Positions 56,651-64,000 of a stretch of 64,000 bases of DNA are shown here, piece by piece; positions within the stretch are counted from its first letter, which is position 1, and every line of letters starts with the position of its first letter. The DNA is taken from positions 1 through 64,000 of the forward strand of contig NZ_KB899295.1 in NCBI RefSeq assembly GCF_000378145.1, written 5' to 3'. Both the position numbers and the translations under genes were made by a program. The notes beneath the pieces are model-generated. The model worked only from the letters and a program-made list of their open reading frames with translations. It did no database searches and was not told the origin of the DNA. The DNA comes from Saccharibacillus kuerlensis DSM 22868 (GTDB taxonomy: Bacteria > Bacillota > Bacilli > Paenibacillales > Paenibacillaceae).

Positions 56651-59098
56651 ATGCGTCTAATATCGACACGGACGGCTTCATCGGCCGAAACGGATCCGAC
56701 AAACGAATATCGCGGGCGGGCGGCTTATCGGCAGGCAGAAATTCGTGCAGAAAAGTATTTGGAGGAGCTGACGGAGCGGGTACAAAGCGGACAGTACGCG
56801 GCTGAACTGACGGAAGACTTTTATGTATGGAAAAAGGGGCATGTCTCGCCGTGGCCGGCGCGCCTCTTCCGCAGCTACCGGACGCCGGACAGGCAGGATT
56901 ACGAGCGCTATATCCAATGGATGAACGCGGTGGGCAAGCTGGACGATTATTTGGAGCGCAGCGTGTCGTATTTGTATATGCGCGATCTCGGTCAGGCGCT
57001 GGACAATCCAACTACGCAGAGCCGGGTACGCCGCACCGCTTCCGGATTGAAGCGCTCGCTGCTAAGCGGAGAAGGCATGCAGGAAGGCATGCCGGTAGAC
57101 GGTTTCGACACGGCGGTGCTGTACCGCTGGGGCCGTCAGGAAGGAATTGAAGATACGGTCATCTGGATGATTGCCAAGCTGAAGAGAGTCTCGGAAAATA
57201 TCCCGGAAGGCTTGAGCGCGGAGCAGGCCCAGCGCAAGCTGATGAAGATTATCGCAGGCGTTGTGCTGCATGCGCGGGAAGATATGGACGAGCATACGCC
57301 GAAGGAAGAGCGCTCCCGCAGAATGGATGAAGCGGTCCGGCTCGGTTACTGCTACGGGCTGACTTATCCGTTTGTCGACGATCTGCTGGATTCCGCGCTG
57401 CTGAGCGAAAACGAAAAAGCGCGGTATTCCGAGCTGATCCGTCGTGCGCTTCTGAGCGGAACGGTGCCAAAATGGGACGAGTGGAACCAGGCATTCGGCA
57501 GTGAGAGCGGACACAACCTTGCGCTGATCCGCTACATTCACAGCGAGCTTGGCGAAGCGTTCGAGTACATCAAGAGCCGGCAGGGCGGAGTTGGCGGCAG
57601 CATCTTTTTCGAGCAGGCTTATGTCTTCTTCGAAGCGCAGGATGTAGACCGGAACAAGCAGCTGGAGGAGAAAGGTTATACCGCCAAGCAGCTCTATGTT
57701 CCGGTCATTCTTAAGTCTTCCGGTTCCCGCTTGATTGCCCGGTCGGTGAGCCAGATGGACGAAGAATCCGGAGATCAAGGCTTTGAACAGCGGACCTTCT
57801 ACTATGGGATCTATAATCAGCTTGCCGACGACTTTGCAGACTTGTTCGATGATCTGGAAGCCGAAGCGGTCACGCCGTATACGTATTACTGGAAGCATCG
57901 GCTGGAGCGTCCTGATCTGCGGAGCCCGTTTGAGATGTACTGGAGTGTTATCACCTATCTCATTCGGGACGTATACGGCAGCGACCCCAACACGCGGGAA
58001 GTCATCTTGGACCGGGCGATCAATGGGTTGAAGCGGGCGCGTCAGCGTCTGGGTATTCCCCGCTACGAGGAACTGATGGATCTGCTGACTTCCGATATGC
58101 CGCAGCTGAACAAGGTCATTCAGCAGATGGTGAAAAAGGCGGAAGACGTGGAGTTCTTCGACAAGCTTCTGCGCGATCAGATGCTGATTGAGATGAAAAA
58201 GGACCGGGAAGACCGAGAGAGGTTCCGGGAGCAGTTGGACGAGATCCGGGCGGAGATTGACGCTGCGCTGCCCATCTCTTCGGAATCGCCGGTGCCGTTT
58301 GTCGGCGACTCGCTGATTGGCGCAGCCAACTACAGCTTGGCAGGCGATGGCAAGCGGCTTAGGCCGATTCTGGCGCGGCTTACGGCAGAGGAAGGCTACG
58401 GCCTGGACCGTGAAGCGATCATGCCGATGCTGAAATCGCTGGAGTATCTGCATACCGCTTCCCTGATCTTCGACGATCTACCGTCGCAGGACAACGCAGA
58501 TACCCGGCGCGGCCGGCAGACGCTGCATACCCGCTACGACGGCGCGACTGCCGAGCTGTCGGGGCTGCTGCTGATCCAGCAGGGCGTGAAAGAGCAGGCT
58601 TCGCTCAAAGGCTTCAAGCCGGAGAGAGTGCTGGAGCTGATCCATTACTCGGCGCGCAAAGCGGAAGAATTATGCATGGGACAGGCGCTGGATCTGAAGT
58701 CGCGGGGAATGCAGCTGGATGTGGAGCGGTTGAACGAGATTTGCTTCTACAAAACGGGCGTCGCGTTCGAAGCTTGTCTCGTCATGCCGGCGATGCTGGC
58801 AGGTGCGCCGGAAAGTGAGATCAGACTGCTGGAGAAGTTCGCGTACCACGCGGGTATTGCGTTCCAGATCCGCGACGATCTGCTGGACGCGGAAGGCGAA
58901 GCGCTGCTGATCGGCAAGCCGTCAGGGAAAGATGCAGCCAACGGCAGCTCCACATTCGTCAGCGTACTGGGAATCGGTGGGGCGAAAAGGGCGATGTGGG
59001 ATCACTACTGCGAGGCATCCGATGCGGTTAAGGCACTGCCGGAAGGACTGCGGTTCCTGAAGCATCTGCTGGATGTTTTGGTGCATCGGGAGCGGTAG
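56651..59098 (+). CDS. Two-module isoprenyl synthase-like protein
   Basis: An 815-residue protein. The C-terminal about 290 residues form a complete trans-prenyl diphosphate synthase: GDGKRLRP, first Asp-rich motif FDDLPSQDNADTRRG (about 608-622, the DDx4D form of FPP/GGPP synthases) and second FQIRDDLLDAEGE (about 738). The N-terminal about 500 residues are helical and carry two further Asp-rich segments about 148 residues apart, YPFVDDLLDS (about 242) and LADDFADLFDDLE (about 392). This is reminiscent of a second class I terpenoid fold. The fused enzyme may make a prenyl chain and use it itself. ATG 56651 has AAGGGG at 7 bases. No terpene gene neighbours are present. Confidence 0.8.
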   Translation: MRLISTRTASSAETDPTNEYRGRAAYRQAEIRAEKYLEELTERVQSGQYAAELTEDFYVWKKGHVSPWPARLFRSYRTPDRQDYERYIQWMNAVGKLDDYLERSVSYLYMRDLGQALDNPTTQSRVRRTASGLKRSLLSGEGMQEGMPVDGFDTAVLYRWGRQEGIEDTVIWMIAKLKRVSENIPEGLSAEQAQRKLMKIIAGVVLHAREDMDEHTPKEERSRRMDEAVRLGYCYGLTYPFVDDLLDSALLSENEKARYSELIRRALLSGTVPKWDEWNQAFGSESGHNLALIRYIHSELGEAFEYIKSRQGGVGGSIFFEQAYVFFEAQDVDRNKQLEEKGYTAKQLYVPVILKSSGSRLIARSVSQMDEESGDQGFEQRTFYYGIYNQLADDFADLFDDLEAEAVTPYTYYWKHRLERPDLRSPFEMYWSVITYLIRDVYGSDPNTREVILDRAINGLKRARQRLGIPRYEELMDLLTSDMPQLNKVIQQMVKKAEDVEFFDKLLRDQMLIEMKKDREDRERFREQLDEIRAEIDAALPISSESPVPFVGDSLIGAANYSLAGDGKRLRPILARLTAEEGYGLDREAIMPMLKSLEYLHTASLIFDDLPSQDNADTRRGRQTLHTRYDGATAELSGLLLIQQGVKEQASLKGFKPERVLELIHYSARKAEELCMGQALDLKSRGMQLDVERLNEICFYKTGVAFEACLVMPAMLAGAPESEIRLLEKFAYHAGIAFQIRDDLLDAEGEALLIGKPSGKDAANGSSTFVSVLGIGGAKRAMWDHYCEASDAVKALPEGLRFLKHLLDVLVHRER

Positions 59099-59127
59099 GA
59101 TTCATTTTACAGAGAAAAGATTGTACA

Positions 59128-59174
59128 GCAAAAGCCTTATCCGATATATTCCCGGATAAGGCTTTTGCATTTTT
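59128..59174. terminator. Terminator between the prenyl synthase gene and the convergent lipoprotein gene
   Basis: GCAAAAGCCTTATCCG (59128-59143) pairs perfectly with CGGATAAGGCTTTTGC (59153-59168), then ATTTTTGC. Confidence 0.85.
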
Positions 59175-59185
59175 GCATAAAGAAA

Positions 59186-59683
59186 TTACTTGTTTTCCAG
59201 GGAATAAGGTTCGCCCAACTCACCCGGCACATCTCCGCCTTTGGAGTAATACCACTGGGTGTATACTTCGTCCGCGTCTTCGGAATCATTGGCTTGAATG
59301 CTGAACGAACTCATGACTTTTTGTGTACCATCGTCGAAAAGAATTTCGAAATTAGGATGCCCGCTGCTGGAATATTTTTTATGGAATTTCGCTTGAATGA
59401 CTTCTTGGTCGAAAGTATCGCTCATTAACAATTCACGGCTTTGTTCGAAAATTTCTTTTTTTTCTTCTTCGGTTACTGGATCCTTCATTTCATAATACAT
59501 ATAAATCGTAGTCGGCATAAATTCGAGTCTTATCTCTTTAATGGAAGCATAATCTTCTTGAATTTGCTCACGAAACTCTTTGATTTGATCCGAAGAGATC
59601 CTAACGGGATTTGTACAGCCGGTAAGGAGAATCATCAGCATAGAAAGTAAAGTGATGATGTTTTTATTTTTGAGTTTTTTCAA
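59186..59683 (-). CDS. Putative lipoprotein
   Basis: A 165-residue exported protein with lipobox LLTGC at about residues 18-22, after a basic N-terminus (KKLKNKN) and hydrophobic helix. The mature part is acidic and lacks a recognisable domain. TTG 59683 on the minus strand is preferred: AGAGGG lies upstream and the resulting signal peptide is normal; the upstream in-frame ATG would start inside the preceding gene. It lies 13 bases after the cysteine-peptidase-like gene, so the two form an operon. It could be a membrane-anchored partner or inhibitor of that protein. Confidence 0.75.
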   Translation of the reverse strand: MKKLKNKNIITLLSMLMILLTGCTNPVRISSDQIKEFREQIQEDYASIKEIRLEFMPTTIYMYYEMKDPVTEEEKKEIFEQSRELLMSDTFDQEVIQAKFHKKYSSSGHPNFEILFDDGTQKVMSSFSIQANDSEDADEVYTQWYYSKGGDVPGELGEPYSLENK

Positions 59684-59696
59684 GTCTGCACCCTCT

Positions 59697-61049
59697 TTAT
59701 TTGAAATACATGAAGCCGCCTCCAAGAGACTTAAATCTCGTAATTTCATTGAAGTGAGTTCGATAATTGATACTTCTTCTTTCCCCCCATGTAGAAACAG
59801 CGATCCATCGATTGTCGTTTACATCTCTATAGTATTTGGTGATCGTCATCCAATGCCATTCATACTCGTAATCATTGAATTTCGATAAATTAAGGGTGGC
59901 TACCGGAGAATTCAAACCAAGCCCTTTTTTGATATAAGCTGCTGTATTGTCCAGAGTGAATGTCGAGTTATCGGTCACACCAGTAAGTATCACATTTTTA
60001 TCTTTAGCATATTTTTCAACCATGGAAGTGAAATGCTGCACAGAAGTTTCTCCGAAAGGACCCGGACTAATGTAGTTATACATCAAATTCATATGAGCAA
60101 GAAAATCAGTCTTTGAAGTTGTAGTGCCGCTGTACAAATTACGATAAGCGGACGGATTTGTTATTTTAGCTAGATAATTCGTGATATTGGCTGCCGCTAC
60201 AGGTGCGCATCCTCTTGTGTTTTTGGTAGGTGCGGTAGCGCTCCACCATCCCTGATTACCTCCATAACTGTAAATCCCCGCACTTGTCTCTACAGGAACA
60301 AATCGCCCCTGACTGGCTTCCACTGTAAGCGCATAGTCTTCTTTGGTGACAGCGGCAACCATAAAGGATTTTTCAGCTGTAGTTTCGTTTAAAATTCGCT
60401 GCATTCGCTGTTTATTTTGCTCCGTTTGAAGCTCCTGATACTGTTGTTCAAGCTGTTCCTTTTGTTCCATGACCGCTTCGGTTACGTCTTTAACAGATTC
60501 AAAGTCATCTTCCAACTGAAGATATTGTTCTTCTTGATGCTGGCCAGTCTGAATCATATAGGTCATCGGAGGGACAAACACGAGCTTGGACGAAGAATCT
60601 TTATCAAAAGAAGCAATAGAGAGCGATGGCGACAGCTGATTTCGAATCGACTGAACTACAGAATCGTCTATGAAAATATCATAAGCGTCGTAACTGTCGC
60701 GCAGTGCCCCTATCGATATATAGCCAATTTCCTGCTTGTTCGAAAGTAGAGGAACCATGTATGCAATGATGTTTTGTTCCAGATCGTACAATGGGATTTG
60801 ATTTGTGGAAGGTGTAATGGACAGTCCTTTGGTTTGCCAGTCGTCTTGAAGGTATCCGTTTATATGCATGTCGGCAATTTGAATAATTTCTTCGGTACTC
60901 AAAACAGAGGTCAAAGGATCAACAAATCCTTCTTCATTTGTTTGCAGAGAAATGTTATCCATTGATTCAGCATGGATAACGCTTACATTTGGAGACAAGA
61001 TGAGTAAGGATAAAGCTAATCCTGCAGTCGCTTTTTTAAAAAAATACAT
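59697..61049 (-). CDS. Secreted papain-like cysteine peptidase-like protein
   Basis: A 450-residue exported protein. The signal peptide is about residues 1-27 (ATAGLALSLLILSPNVSVIHAES). The next about 240 residues look like a pro-region, including a Glu/Gln-rich coiled-coil stretch (MEQKEQLEQQYQELQTEQNKQ, in part). The C-terminal catalytic-like domain has Cys in TKNTRGCAPVAAANI, His in YEYEWHWMTI and the follow-on AVSTWGERRS, the order seen in C39/C10/C47-type peptidases. AAGGAAG precedes the ATG. A lipoprotein gene follows, and the ECF sigma gene is divergent. Activity and target are not proven. Confidence 0.7.
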   Translation of the reverse strand: MYFFKKATAGLALSLLILSPNVSVIHAESMDNISLQTNEEGFVDPLTSVLSTEEIIQIADMHINGYLQDDWQTKGLSITPSTNQIPLYDLEQNIIAYMVPLLSNKQEIGYISIGALRDSYDAYDIFIDDSVVQSIRNQLSPSLSIASFDKDSSSKLVFVPPMTYMIQTGQHQEEQYLQLEDDFESVKDVTEAVMEQKEQLEQQYQELQTEQNKQRMQRILNETTAEKSFMVAAVTKEDYALTVEASQGRFVPVETSAGIYSYGGNQGWWSATAPTKNTRGCAPVAAANITNYLAKITNPSAYRNLYSGTTTSKTDFLAHMNLMYNYISPGPFGETSVQHFTSMVEKYAKDKNVILTGVTDNSTFTLDNTAAYIKKGLGLNSPVATLNLSKFNDYEYEWHWMTITKYYRDVNDNRWIAVSTWGERRSINYRTHFNEITRFKSLGGGFMYFK

Positions 61050-61241
61050 GTAATCACTTCCTTTTCATTGTTTTATTGCTTCTCATATGTAATAGACGTT
61101 TCATATAATGGTTAGTTTTGAAAAATTTTCTTTTTCTTTTTTTCTAAACGAGATAGAATTTTTTCCTCTACTTCGTAATATACAATGTCGATACAGATTG
61201 GAAAGCAATCGGTATTTACAGAAGAAAGGAGGGATACTCGG

Positions 61242-61817
61242 ATGGAGCAGGAGTTAGAAGACAGGCATAGACGAGAAAAAGACATCGTCAGGCGCATTCG
61301 CCAGCGGGAGGAACGCGCGCTTCGTGATCTAATCGATCTGCACGGCGGACTGCTGACAGCGATCGTAAACCGCCATTTGTCCGGCAGCCGGCAGGATCGC
61401 GAAGAATGTCTCGACGATGTGCTGCTGGCCATATGGAACCATATCGAATCGTTCGACGGCGAACGGAATTCGTTCAAGCAGTGGGCCGCCGCTGTAGCGA
61501 AGTACAGGGCGATTGATTATCAGCGCCGCTGGATAAAGGAACAAGAGCGCCGCACAAGCGAAGAACTTGATCCAGATCGGCTGCGGAATATGGACGAAGG
61601 AAATACGGCTGCGAGAACGAGTGCAGAAGACGTATTGGCGCAGCTGCCGGAGGACGAGCGGAGGCTGTTTGAACGCTACTACATCGAAGGCGTTCCGACG
61701 AAAGAGATCGCGAAAGCACTGGATGTACGGGAATCATGGATACACAACAAACTATCGCGCGGACGCAAAAAATTGAAGCGTCTGTGGACTGCGGGAGGAG
61801 AGGTGCAAGGAAAATGA
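61242..61817 (+). CDS. ECF-type RNA polymerase sigma factor
   Basis: A 191-residue sigma-70 family protein. Region 2 reads LRDLIDLHGGLLTAIVNRHL and SRQDREECLDDVLLAIWNHI, with FKQWAAAVAKYRAIDYQRRW. Region 4 is LAQLPEDERRLFERYYIEGVPTKEIAKALDVRESWIHNKLSRGRKKL in overlapping parts. ATG 61242 follows AAGGAGG at 9 bases. Its stop overlaps the start of the membrane partner (ATGA), the usual sigma/anti-sigma coupling. The signal is unknown; the divergent peptidase gene is a possible target. Confidence 0.92.
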   Translation: MEQELEDRHRREKDIVRRIRQREERALRDLIDLHGGLLTAIVNRHLSGSRQDREECLDDVLLAIWNHIESFDGERNSFKQWAAAVAKYRAIDYQRRWIKEQERRTSEELDPDRLRNMDEGNTAARTSAEDVLAQLPEDERRLFERYYIEGVPTKEIAKALDVRESWIHNKLSRGRKKLKRLWTAGGEVQGK

Positions 61818-62854
61818 GCGTTTACGATGAATTGAACGACTTAAAGTTAGATCTAACGGAGTACGAGGAGCAGCCGCTGAGCGATATCGAACGAAAAAAA
61901 TGGAAACGGCGCTTACAAAAAAAATTAAGAGCTTTGGAAAAAAATAAGAAACCGCACGGCAAACGCTGGCAAAAGAGAGTCCTCGTCACAGTCGCTGCGG
62001 CTGGGATTTTGCTTGCGGGAGCGACGCTTCCTGCTGGCAAGGAGGCGCTGGCAAGACTCCCGTTCGTATCCGGTCTGCTGGAGAATTTCACCGGTTACGG
62101 CGAGCATGTTGATTACTCCGCATATAAGACGCAGATCGGCGAAACGGCCGAGAACGGATTTGGCAGGCTGACGCTTAACGAAGTACTGGTCGATTCGGAT
62201 CGGCTGCTCATCACGTCGACGCTGGAGCCTACCGAGGCCATGAATGTCGAAGAAAGTGACGTGATCTATTTGGATGCGAAGGTAACTATAAACGGACGGA
62301 GTGACCAGCAATGGGCGGAAAGAGGCGGAGCAGGATCGAGCGGCGAAAACGGAAGGTATACGACTTACCAAAGTATCCCGTTCGAAAAGATTCCCGGCGG
62401 AGACAAGCTGGATATTACGATTGAATACGACCATATCTCATGGTGGCAGCAGAAAGGCAAACCGACCCAACCGCCCGAACCGTGGACATTCCATATTCAG
62501 ACTTCGAGATCCGCGCTTCTGGCGAAAACGAGCACAGTCGAGATCAATCGCACGATAGAACTGACCAATGGCGATGAAGTCTTTATCGGCAAAATCGTTT
62601 CGAGTCCGGTATCCACGACCGTATACTATGACATCACCAAGCAGGCGGAAAACGAGTCAGGGTTATTCCTGAGCACGTTCAAACTCGTTACGACGAACGG
62701 AGAGGAGGTTCCTGGAGAAGGGGCGAGCTGGAGTATCGATGACGGTGGTCAAGCCCGGTATGCGCCAATTAATCTGAAGCAGGGTGAATATTCGCTGATC
62801 CCGATCGACGGTGAGAAAGAAAAAGAGATGGGCGAAGCTATCCCGATCCGGTGA
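61814..62854 (+). CDS. DUF4179-like membrane protein, probable anti-sigma factor
   Basis: A 346-residue protein: a cytoplasmic N-terminus of about 55 residues rich in charges, one membrane helix (VLVTVAAAGILLAGATLPAG, about 57-76), and a long extracellular part with FTGYGEHVDYSAYKTQIG and beta-rich sequence. The layout matches DUF4179 proteins that accompany ECF sigma factors. The 4-base overlap with the sigma gene supports an anti-sigma role. ATG 61814 fits the overlap and follows AGGTGCAAGGAAA; the longer open frame upstream lies inside the sigma gene. Confidence 0.85.
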   Translation: MSVYDELNDLKLDLTEYEEQPLSDIERKKWKRRLQKKLRALEKNKKPHGKRWQKRVLVTVAAAGILLAGATLPAGKEALARLPFVSGLLENFTGYGEHVDYSAYKTQIGETAENGFGRLTLNEVLVDSDRLLITSTLEPTEAMNVEESDVIYLDAKVTINGRSDQQWAERGGAGSSGENGRYTTYQSIPFEKIPGGDKLDITIEYDHISWWQQKGKPTQPPEPWTFHIQTSRSALLAKTSTVEINRTIELTNGDEVFIGKIVSSPVSTTVYYDITKQAENESGLFLSTFKLVTTNGEEVPGEGASWSIDDGGQARYAPINLKQGEYSLIPIDGEKEKEMGEAIPIR

Positions 62855-62930
62855 CAAACTCTTTTTAGATAAACATTGATCATCATCGATAGCAAGGAGG
62901 CAAGGCGTACCGATAGCTTTGTTTGAATGA

Positions 62931-62961
62931 GATCGGCAGCCTATGGGCTGTCGATTTTTTG
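62931..62961 (+). terminator. Terminator after the sigma/anti-sigma pair
   Basis: GATCGGCAGCC (62931-62941) pairs with GGGCTGTCGATT (62945-62956, with a G-U pair), and T residues follow. The remaining 62962-63172 shows no gene. Confidence 0.75.
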
Positions 62962-63172
62962 TTTCTTCGGCCATGTCTCCCATATAGAAAACTTTGCTTC
63001 TTTCCCCGAAATTCTTTATAGTGAAGACAGATGCGCAGCTTTTTTTCGACTTTTACGAAAATGTTTTCGGAAAGCGCAAACAAAAGAGCAAAAGCTAAAC
63101 GAAAAAGGTTTTGTGATAACGGAAAAATATAAGCGCATGGGGAAGACCCACACAGAATCGGGAGGGAATATT

Positions 63173-64000
63173 TTGAGCCAAACCAATGTTGGAGGACCTC
63201 TGAAAGGCTTTGATGAATTCAGCAGAAAGGTTGCCGCACAGGGCGCCGTATTGCTTCAGAACGACAATCAGGCACTGCCGATCCGCGAAAGCGAAAACGT
63301 TGCAATCTTCGGACGCGTGCAGCTGAACTATTACCGCAGCGGCACAGGATCGGGCGGCAGTGTGCATGTCTCGCATACGACGAACCTATTGGACGGAATG
63401 CGGAGTAAGCCTTCGGTTCAAGTGAACGAAGAACTGGCATCCGTATACGAAAAATGGATCGAAGAGAATCCGTTCGACAACGGCGGAGGCGGCTGGGCGG
63501 CGGAACCGTGGCACCAGAAAGAAATGCCTTTGAATGACGAGTTGGTCGCGGGAGCGCGTGCCCAGTCGGACAAAGCGATTGTCGTCATTGGTCGTACGGC
63601 CGGCGAGGATCAGGATAACGCCGATGCACCGGGCAGCTACCGTCTGACGCCGGAAGAGCTGGATATGCTGACGCAGGTGACCAATCATTTTGACAAGACA
63701 ATTGTTGTCCTGAACGTTTCGAACATTGTTGATATGAGCTGGGTGAAGGAAGCCTCGCACAAGCATCCGATTGCGGCCGTCATCTACGCATGGCACGGCG
63801 GCATGGAAGGCGGCAATGCGATCGCGGACGTGCTGTCCGGCGACGTCACCCCAAGCGGCAAGCTGACCGATACCATCGCTTACTCGATTGAAGACTACCC
63901 GTCTACCCGCAACTACGGCAGCGAGATCAAGAGTGTCTATGAAGAAGACGTATACGTCGGCTATCGCTATTTCGAGACGTTCTGCCCGGAAAAGGTCCAG
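63173..64000 (+). CDS. GH3 family beta-glucosidase-like protein, 5' part
   Basis: The frame is open from TTG 63173 (GGGAGGG 6 bases upstream) to the window end, 276 codons. The visible part corresponds to the C-terminal sandwich domain of family 3 glycosidases placed first: QGAVLLQNDNQALPI, VAIFGRVQLNYYRSGTGSGG, IGRTAGEDQDNAD, LDMLTQVTNHFDKTIVVLN, AWHGGMEGGNAIADVLSGDVTPSGKL in pieces. So this belongs to the inverted-order GH3 group; the catalytic barrel with the nucleophile lies beyond the window. No signal peptide is seen, so it is probably cytoplasmic. Confidence 0.85.
   Translation, partial: MSQTNVGGPLKGFDEFSRKVAAQGAVLLQNDNQALPIRESENVAIFGRVQLNYYRSGTGSGGSVHVSHTTNLLDGMRSKPSVQVNEELASVYEKWIEENPFDNGGGGWAAEPWHQKEMPLNDELVAGARAQSDKAIVVIGRTAGEDQDNADAPGSYRLTPEELDMLTQVTNHFDKTIVVLNVSNIVDMSWVKEASHKHPIAAVIYAWHGGMEGGNAIADVLSGDVTPSGKLTDTIAYSIEDYPSTRNYGSEIKSVYEEDVYVGYRYFETFCPEKVQ

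Overview
The window looks like a chromosomal segment of a Gram-positive member of the Firmicutes, most likely Paenibacillaceae (Paenibacillus or a close relative). The reasons are strong AGGAGG-type ribosome binding sites, many GTG and TTG starts, a rapZ-yvcK-whiA-HPr block, a CggR-led glycolytic operon, S-layer homology domains and a tmRNA tag ending in YAFAA. Species identity is inferred; no search was run.

Layout. 1-5.5 kb: a divergent PRPP synthetase paralogue, a TPR protein with a C-terminal helix-turn-helix, trxB and a small predicted ATPase. 5.8-10.2 kb: ROK glucokinase, then rapZ, yvcK, whiA and an HPr in the position where Bacillus carries crh. 10.4-15.7 kb: secreted proteins (a beta-lactamase-like/SLH fusion, a SIMPL protein, a stalk-domain/DUF3298-like protein) and a DUF4262 protein. 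16-18 kb: thiC on the minus strand behind a TPP riboswitch. 18.2-21 kb: ilvE, an Rrf2 regulator, clpP (minus) and tRNA-Arg(CCG) (minus).

21.1-29 kb: the central glycolytic operon cggR-gapA-pgk-tpiA-gpmI-eno with a readable promoter and CggR operator, internal hairpins that probably tune expression of single genes, and an unusually structured tpiA leader. 29.5-31 kb: a PbuE-type purine exporter (minus) behind a purine riboswitch whose specificity base predicts guanine and whose layout predicts an ON switch. 31.5-35.3 kb: nucleotidyltransferase, GNAT, murI, a 37-residue membrane protein and secG. 35.7-40.2 kb: rnr (with a very long Gly/Lys/Arg tail), smpB and ssrA, the RNase R/trans-translation set. 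40.3-44 kb: a MarR regulator with an EmrB-type exporter and matching palindromic operators, and a MetE-like (YxjG-type) methyltransferase.

44.2-51.7 kb is the most distinctive accessory region: an AT-rich class II lanthipeptide locus (precursor, LanM synthetase, C39-peptidase LanT), followed by an ABC ATPase/permease pair suited to self-immunity. 52-64 kb: a YbdG-like MscS channel, a GNAT, a hairpin-rich intergenic block, a LytTR/DUF3021 pair, an aldo-keto reductase, a two-module isoprenyl-synthase-like protein of 815 residues, a secreted cysteine-peptidase-like protein with a lipoprotein (minus), an ECF sigma factor with a DUF4179-type membrane partner, and the start of a GH3 glycosidase cut by the window end. 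No insertion sequence, prophage or CRISPR array was seen.
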